64,000 nucleotides of DNA, taken from assembly GCF_010731535.1 (NCBI RefSeq), contig NZ_AP022581.1:3605952-3669951 (forward strand), given 5' to 3'. Of the stretch, positions 59,260-64,000 are shown in pieces. Source of the DNA: Mycobacterium lacus. GTDB taxonomy: Bacteria > Actinomycetota > Actinomycetes > Mycobacteriales > Mycobacteriaceae. The notes beneath the pieces were generated by a model that was not told the DNA's origin, did not search any database, and saw nothing but the letters and a program-made list of their open reading frames with translations. Position 1 is the stretch's first letter, and each line of letters starts with the position of its first letter. Made by a program: the position numbers and the translations under genes.

Positions 59260-61050
59260 CTAGAAGCGCGACTCCCCAAGCCACAGCACGCTGGCACCGC
59301 TCAGTGCCCCCTCGACATGCTCGATGATCCCGACCACCGAGCGGACAAGTAGCGCGCCCACCGCATCCGGCAGCGACGCCGCTGCCGGCTGTGACGACGG
59401 GCGCGGCCGCACCATGTCCCATAGCGAAGAGCCCGGGTAGCTGACGATGCGAACGTCGGCGTCTGCGTCCAGACCGGCCAGAACCTTCGCGCGGCGCACC
59501 GCGGTTCGAAGCCCCCCGAGTTCGTCGACCAGGCCGCGTTCGCACGCGTCGGCACCGGTCCAGACTCGGCCTCGCGCGACGACATCCACGGCTTCGGGGC
59601 TCATGTTGCGACCGTCGGCGACGCGTTGCACGAAGTCGTTGTAGAACAAATCCGCCTCGGCTTCGCGGTGGGCCTGCTGCTCCGGTGTGAAAGGGGCGTC
59701 AACGGACCAGGCGTCGGCATTGGCGTTGGTGCGCACGGTATCTGACCCGACGCCCAGCCGCTCCTTGAGGTCTCGAACCACCAGCTTTCCGGTGATCACA
59801 CCAATCGAACCGGTGATCGTGGCCGGATTGGCAACGATCGCGTCGGCGCCCATCGAAACGTAGTAGCCGCCGGAGGCAGCGACCGCACCCATCGACGCCA
59901 CCACCGGCTTGCCACGCTCACGGGCCCTTACCACCTCACGCCAGATGGTCTCCGATGCGGTGACCGAGCCGCCGGGACTGTCCACCCGCAGCACAATGGC
60001 GGACACCGAATCGTCGGCGGCAGCCTCCCGCAGCGCCGCGGCGATGGTGTCGCCGCCGACGGCCGAGGGGCCGAACGGCAAGAATTGCGGCCCACGTCCG
60101 TTGACGATCATCCCTTCGAGGCTGACCACGGCGACGGTTGGCTTGGGTCGGTGGCCGGGAATCGACGGCACCGGCGGCGCCAGGCGGGGCCGGGCAGAAC
60201 GTGCGTATCGCGCCAGGTGTATCCGTGGCAGAGCTTTTTCGCTCGTGGCCAGGTTATCCGGTGAAATACCTTCCACACCAACCAATTCCGCGATGCGGGC
60301 ATAGGCTTCGTCGCGGAATCCGATCCGGTCGATCAGACCGGACGCGATGGCCTCGTCACGCAACAGCGGAGCCCGGTCGGCCAGCTCGTCGAGCGCACCG
60401 GCATCGATATCGCGCGACTTGGCCACCGCCTGCCACACCTGGTCTTGCACACTTTCCAGCATCCGGGTGACCGCTTCGCGGTGCGCGTCGGTGAAGCCGT
60501 CCTCGGTGAAAAGGTTCGCCGCCGACTTATATTCGCCGCGCGCGAAAAACTGGGCTTCAATTCCCGCTTTGTCCAGCGCGTCACGCAGGAACATGGCGTT
60601 GCTGGCGAAGCCGACCAGCCCGAGGCTGCCCGAGGGCTGCATCCAGACCTCACCGAACGCCGAAGCCAAGTAGTAGGACATCGTGCCTGGATAGGTCTCG
60701 GCCCAGGCCAGCGAAGGCTTGACGGCGCTGAAGGCCGTGATGGCCTCGCGCAGCTCCTGCACCGCTCCGGCCGGCGAAGCTGCGAGCTGTACCCGCGCGA
60801 TCAGCCCCGCGACCCGCGGGTCTTCGGCCGCGCGGTGGATGGCGGCGACGGCGGCGCGCAGCGCCAAAGGCCGGCCGGTCCCGGTGACGATCGCGACCGG
60901 GTCGAATCCCGTCGACTCCGGCGGCACGGACCGCAGGTTTACTTCGAGCACACAGCCGTTGGGAACGCCGTGGTGACGGGCGGTATCGACGCGACTGGCC
61001 AGCGCACGCACGTCATCCACACCGGGAAGGAATGACAGGAAACCGAACAT
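59260..61050 (-). CDS. sppA: signal peptide peptidase A-type protease (protease IV)
   Basis: The 596-residue protein starts MFGFLSFLPGVDDVRALASR. The two S49 domains are clear. The N-terminal half has the catalytic Lys region DKAGIEAQFFARGEYKSA, and the C-terminal half has the nucleophile Ser in MGAVAASGGYYVSMGADAIVA. It trims remnant signal peptides at the membrane. It lies beside rplO in H37Rv (Rv0724), here separated by an oxidoreductase gene and an IS110 element. Confidence 0.95.
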   Translation of the reverse strand: MFGFLSFLPGVDDVRALASRVDTARHHGVPNGCVLEVNLRSVPPESTGFDPVAIVTGTGRPLALRAAVAAIHRAAEDPRVAGLIARVQLAASPAGAVQELREAITAFSAVKPSLAWAETYPGTMSYYLASAFGEVWMQPSGSLGLVGFASNAMFLRDALDKAGIEAQFFARGEYKSAANLFTEDGFTDAHREAVTRMLESVQDQVWQAVAKSRDIDAGALDELADRAPLLRDEAIASGLIDRIGFRDEAYARIAELVGVEGISPDNLATSEKALPRIHLARYARSARPRLAPPVPSIPGHRPKPTVAVVSLEGMIVNGRGPQFLPFGPSAVGGDTIAAALREAAADDSVSAIVLRVDSPGGSVTASETIWREVVRARERGKPVVASMGAVAASGGYYVSMGADAIVANPATITGSIGVITGKLVVRDLKERLGVGSDTVRTNANADAWSVDAPFTPEQQAHREAEADLFYNDFVQRVADGRNMSPEAVDVVARGRVWTGADACERGLVDELGGLRTAVRRAKVLAGLDADADVRIVSYPGSSLWDMVRPRPSSQPAAASLPDAVGALLVRSVVGIIEHVEGALSGASVLWLGESRF

Positions 61051-61098
61051 AATCGCAGCGTACCGATGCCTTACCCGCGGCCACCGTACGGTGGAGAA

Positions 61099-62025
61099 AT
61101 GCGGCTCTCCATCGCTATCCCCCAACTCGACTCCGGCAGCTTCGACGACGCCGGGCTGCGCGCGTTTCTCGGCTGCGCTGAGGAGCTCGGGTTTGAGGGA
61201 GGCTGGGTGCTCGAGCAGATCATCGGCGACGCGCCGCTACTGGCGCCGCTAGAGCTGCTGGCGTATTGCGCGGCCTGCACCCAGCGGCTACGGCTCGGTG
61301 TGGCCGTGCTGGTGACGTCACTGCATGATCCGCTGCAGCTCGCCTCGGCCGCCAGTACGGTCGATCGGCTCAGCCACGGACGGCTCGATGTTGGTGTCGC
61401 ACCGGGCGGTGGCCGTCGCAGGTTCGCCGCTTTCGGGGTGGAAAAGGACTCTTACATCAGCTATTTCACCGAAGGCTTGGAACTGATGAAGGCCGCCTGG
61501 TCCGACCAGCCCCGGGTGACATTTCACGGCCGCTTCCGTGTTGTCGACGACCTGCCTATCCAGCCGAAGCCTGTCCAGCGACCGCACCCGCCGATCTGGT
61601 TCGGGGGCCTTGCGCCGAAAGCACTGGCCAGGGCGGTCCGTCACGGCGACGCGTTCCTCGGCGCGGGCTCTGCGACCACCGCAGCCTTCGCCGAAGCCGT
61701 CACCACCGTGCGCCGTGAGCTTGCCGAACAGCAGAAGGACCCGGCGCACTTCACCATCGGCAAGCGGGTTTATCTGATCGTTGACGACGACCCCGCCCGG
61801 GCCCGTGAGCGCGCACTCGCCGGGCTGCGGCGCATCTATGGCCAAATGCCCGGTATCGAAGCGGTTTCGGTGTCCGGCAAGCCCGGCGACGTAGCCCGCG
61901 GGCTGCACGAAGTGATCGACGCCGGCGCCCAGATGCTGCTGCTCAATCCCGTCGGCCCCGACGTCGCACAGAACCGCGAACAGATGGAACGCCTTGCCGC
62001 AGAAGTGATCCCACAGCTGACTTAG
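61099..62025 (+). CDS. F420-dependent LLM-class oxidoreductase
   Basis: The 308-residue protein starts MRLSIAIPQLDSGSF. Motifs are GFEGGWVLEQIIGDAPLL, RLRLGVAVLVTSLHDPLQLA, and GRLDVGVAPGGGRRRFAAFG. The latter is the usual cofactor-binding loop of luciferase-like oxidoreductases. It is divergent from sppA with 48 bases between starts. It ends at a half-terminator that the IS110 insertion has split. Confidence 0.9.
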   Translation: MRLSIAIPQLDSGSFDDAGLRAFLGCAEELGFEGGWVLEQIIGDAPLLAPLELLAYCAACTQRLRLGVAVLVTSLHDPLQLASAASTVDRLSHGRLDVGVAPGGGRRRFAAFGVEKDSYISYFTEGLELMKAAWSDQPRVTFHGRFRVVDDLPIQPKPVQRPHPPIWFGGLAPKALARAVRHGDAFLGAGSATTAAFAEAVTTVRRELAEQQKDPAHFTIGKRVYLIVDDDPARARERALAGLRRIYGQMPGIEAVSVSGKPGDVARGLHEVIDAGAQMLLLNPVGPDVAQNREQMERLAAEVIPQLT

Positions 62026-62027
62026 TT

Positions 62028-62062
62028 GCGCGAGCAGTCGCAAAAGCCCCCGACACCAACGT
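62028..62062. terminator. left arm of a split terminator hairpin
   Basis: GCGCGAGCAG, then CGCAAAAGCCCCC, pair exactly with the segment at 63720-63743 in inverted orientation. The loop GACACCAACGT is on this side. The IS110-family element lies between the arms, so the hairpin can no longer form as a local structure. Confidence 0.85.
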
Positions 62063-62270
62063 AAGGGGTTTTTGTCAAGGGGTTGGGGGGCCTGCCCGTT
62101 CCTCGTCTCTACGTAGCGATCAACCGGGGTTCGTGATGCCCCGACAGCGTGCAATCGAGTTCGGTGAGGAATGGGCGGGGCCTGCTCATGGTGTCGGTCG
62201 AGGTGGTCCTCTACGCCGAGTGGAGCTTGGCCCCAACCTATTTCATTCGGTTGGTTCGGGGTGGGTGAGG
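62063..62270 (-). ncRNA. candidate bridge/seekRNA of the IS110-family element
   Basis: About 200 bases between the transposase stop and the end of the element carry no gene. IS110-family elements encode a guide RNA in a noncoding end, and in IS1111-like elements it lies after the transposase gene. I have not folded this segment or matched a guide to the target. Confidence 0.25.
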
Positions 62271-63694
62271 TTAGGCAGCTGCGGGCAGCTCGGTGGGGCC
62301 GGCGATGGCGGCGTCCCAGGTCACCCGGCGGGTGACGATGGTATGTATCCAGCGCAGCAGCGCGGCCGCGATAGCGGCTCGGGCTTGCCCGTCTTTGAGC
62401 GGATTGCGCTCTCGGCTAGTCAAATGCCGGTAGCGGGCGGCCATTACCGGGTTATTCGGCAGGGCGCCCCACACGGCGCGCCAGGCCGCCAGCCGCAGCC
62501 GGGGCCGGCCCCCGCCCGGAGATCCGCGACCGGCCCGTCATGGTGCCGCTGGCGTTCTCCCGCGGGCACAGCCCGGCGTGTTTGACCAGCGCGCGCGGGC
62601 TATCGAAGCGGGTGGGGTCGCCGGTTTCAGCCAGGATGGCGGCCGCCCCCCAGTGCCGAGACGCCGGGGATGCTGCTGACCAGCTCGGTCAACCCGAGTT
62701 CATCGAGGATGGCGACCATGTGGGTCTCCACCTCGGCCAAGCGGGTCTTGGTGGCGCGCCAATCGGCCAGCACCCACTTGGCGCGCTGCAGCGCACCCAG
62801 GCGCTGCGCCAATACCCCGGCCGGATCGGTCAGCGCGGTAAAGACCGCGGTCAGGATGCGCCGCCGGGGCCCCCGCCTTCCCCCCCAGCGCGCGAACTCC
62901 CGGCGTACCGCCTGCTCAAACCGCGTCGGGCCGAGCCGGGCCAGCCGCTGCGGGCGGCCATCACAACGCTCCAGCACCACCGCCAGTGCCGCACACCAGG
63001 TGATCGAGTCAAACGGGTCGGCGGCCGCGGTCAGCACCGCCGGCCAGGCGCACTCCAGCAGATCGCGCAGCTGCTGGATGGCCGCGGTGGCTGTGGTGAT
63101 CAGCCGGTCCCGATAGGCGCCCAACTGGCGCAGCTGCGCCCAGCTTTCGTCGGCACGCTCGGGGACATAGCAGTCCAGCTGGGCCACCAGCCGCGCGATC
63201 AGCACCGCATCCTTGTGATCGGTCTTATCTCGGGTGTAGTCCTCGGTCTCGCGGGCCCGCCCAACCAGCAGCGGCTGCACACACACCAACGCCATATCCT
63301 GTTGGGCAGCAAGCTGATCCAGCACCCGCCAGCGATGCCCGGTCGGTTCACAACCCACCGTCACATCAGCGAAACCATGCTTGCGCGCCTCCTGGCGCGC
63401 CCACGCCAGTACCGGGCCCAGCCGCCACGCCTTGGCTTTCACCGTGCGACGGGCCAGCACCCGCGAATCATGATCGCAGAGCACCACCGCCTGCTTCTCA
63501 TCGGCCAAATCGATCGCCAAAATCGCGTTGCTGGCCGGCACCAATTCCCGCAACCGAGCCAACCTGGCATTGCGCCGCTTGTCACCGCGCGACAGACCAC
63601 TACCCTGAACCATGACGCCCTCCTGGATGTATTGGGATTCCAAGCCCGTCAACGACACCAGGAGGGCGTCCTTCTGATCAACATTCATCGGCAT
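62271..63694 (-). pseudogene. IS110-family transposase with two frameshifts
   Basis: The N-terminal DEDD domain is intact (AILAIDLADEKQAVVL, then GCEPTGHRW, then DKTDHKDAVLIARL). The frame then runs to SIPGVSALG, where a six-G run (62646-62651, plus strand C run) shifts it. It continues as ILAETGDPTRFDSPRALVKH, then a five-G run (62509-62513) shifts it again. The last part, WGALPNNPVMAARYRH to a TAA at 62271, is the Transposase_20 end. Both lesions are single G additions. Confidence 0.85.
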
Positions 63695-63719
63695 AGCTCT
63701 CTTACTACGCCGGGCGTGC

Positions 63720-63743
63720 GGGGGCTTTTGCGGCTGCTCGCGC
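63720..63743. terminator. right arm of the split terminator hairpin
   Basis: GGGGGCTTTTGCG then CTGCTCGCGC, directly after the rplO stop. The partner arm is at 62028-62062, with 1.66 kb of IS110 sequence between. On the minus strand rplO transcription now runs into the element. Confidence 0.85.
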
Positions 63744-63745
63744 TC

Positions 63746-64000
63746 CTAGAGTTCGGTGGCTGAGCCGCCGGCGGCGGTGATCTTCTCGCGCGCGCTGCCG
63801 CTGAACTTGTGCGCGGACAGGTCGACGCTGACGGTCAGCTTGCCGTCGCCGAGGACCTTTACCAGAGAGTTCTTGCGAACCGCCCCTTTGGCCACCAGGT
63901 CGTCCACGCCGACGACGCCGCCCTGCGGGAACAGCCGGTCGATGTCGCCGACGTTGACGATCTCGTACTCGGTGCGGAAGCGGTTACGGAAGCCCTTGAG
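63746..64000 (-). CDS. rplO: 50S ribosomal protein L15, partial
   Basis: The window ends within the gene, so the 5' part is missing. The visible 84 residues read [21 protein letters not shown], then a VTS-like core, then [18 protein letters not shown]. It is the last gene of the spc operon segment. In H37Rv sppA and secY lie nearby. Confidence 0.95.
   Translation of the reverse strand, partial: LKGFRNRFRTEYEIVNVGDIDRLFPQGGVVGVDDLVAKGAVRKNSLVKVLGDGKLTVSVDLSAHKFSGSAREKITAAGGSATEL

Larger units (their letters stand above)
62063..63719 (-). mobile_element. IS110-family element inserted in the rplO terminator
   Basis: The element is about 1.65 kb, with one transposase gene on the minus strand, about 200 bases of noncoding end after the gene (62063-62270), and only about 25 bases before it. 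IS110 elements have no terminal inverted repeats, and the exact ends are uncertain by about ten bases. The long 3' end places it with the IS1111-like arrangement. Confidence 0.8.

Noticed and set aside
62540..63763. Long plus-strand reading of 407 codons across the IS110 element
   Set aside because: It is antisense to the transposase, which has clear DEDD and Transposase_20 motifs.

Overview
The window is from the chromosome of a non-tuberculous Mycobacterium, probably a slow grower. The evidence is high GC, an intact-looking ESX-4 locus around eccB4/eccC4/eccD4/mycP4, 13E12 and PE-family remnants, F420-dependent oxidoreductases, and gene order that follows M. tuberculosis H37Rv over two separate stretches. 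Positions 1-33020 follow Rv3435c-Rv3465 and positions 34629-64000 follow Rv0753c-Rv0723. A 13E12/HNH gene lies at the join. Comparisons with H37Rv rest on remembered gene order and family knowledge, not on a search.

Layout: (1) 1-8600 holds cell-wall precursor and ribosomal genes (rhomboid-like partial, glmS, glmM, rpsI, rplM) and two ESX-associated-looking genes. (2) 8600-11200 is an accessory island with an unrecognised gene, an Xre/MbcA-type antitoxin and a broken RES-domain toxin. (3) 11200-22700 is the ESX-4 locus, in which esxT is cut near its start codon by an IS3-family element with a 4-bp target duplication. (4) 22800-26640 has a cutinase followed by a remnant of a second one, an NCS1-type permease with a zinc-binding tail, and truA carrying an in-frame repeat insertion. 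(5) 26648-30328 is the alpha operon (rplQ, rpoA, rpsD, rpsK, rpsM, rpmJ, infA). (6) 30572-33020 has an F420 oxidoreductase plus rmlB and rmlC. (7) 34629-38216 is the valine-catabolic mmsA-fadE9-mmsB operon. (8) 38284-44735 has sigL-rslA followed by an unfamiliar five-gene operon. (9) 44826-47553 is map-adk-secY. (10) 47802-62025 holds methyltransferase paralogues, xylB/serA2/fucA sugar genes, an AraC regulator, an SDR/alcohol dehydrogenase pair, sppA and an F420 oxidoreductase. (11) 62063-63719 is an IS110-family element, and the window ends in rplO.

The most interesting part is 38284-43343. Between rslA and a MarR-family gene (neighbours in H37Rv as Rv0736 and Rv0737) lie four tightly coupled genes. 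They encode a thiamine-diphosphate enzyme, an SRPBCC protein, a ketoacyl synthase III-like protein in which the catalytic His is Asn, and a PLP aminotransferase. The operon is preceded by TGAAC-N17-CGTGTT, and sigL itself by TGAAC-N17-CGTGTC. Both resemble the SigL promoter consensus at identical spacing, so this looks like a SigL-controlled biosynthetic operon for an unknown amino-ketone-like or acyl product.

Other structural events visible are the loss of esxT, an IS110 insertion that splits the rplO terminator hairpin into two arms 1.66 kb apart, 60-bp direct repeats around an acetyltransferase gene that supply stop codons to two convergent genes, and several decayed genes (RES toxin, VapC, PE, second cutinase, IS110 transposase).
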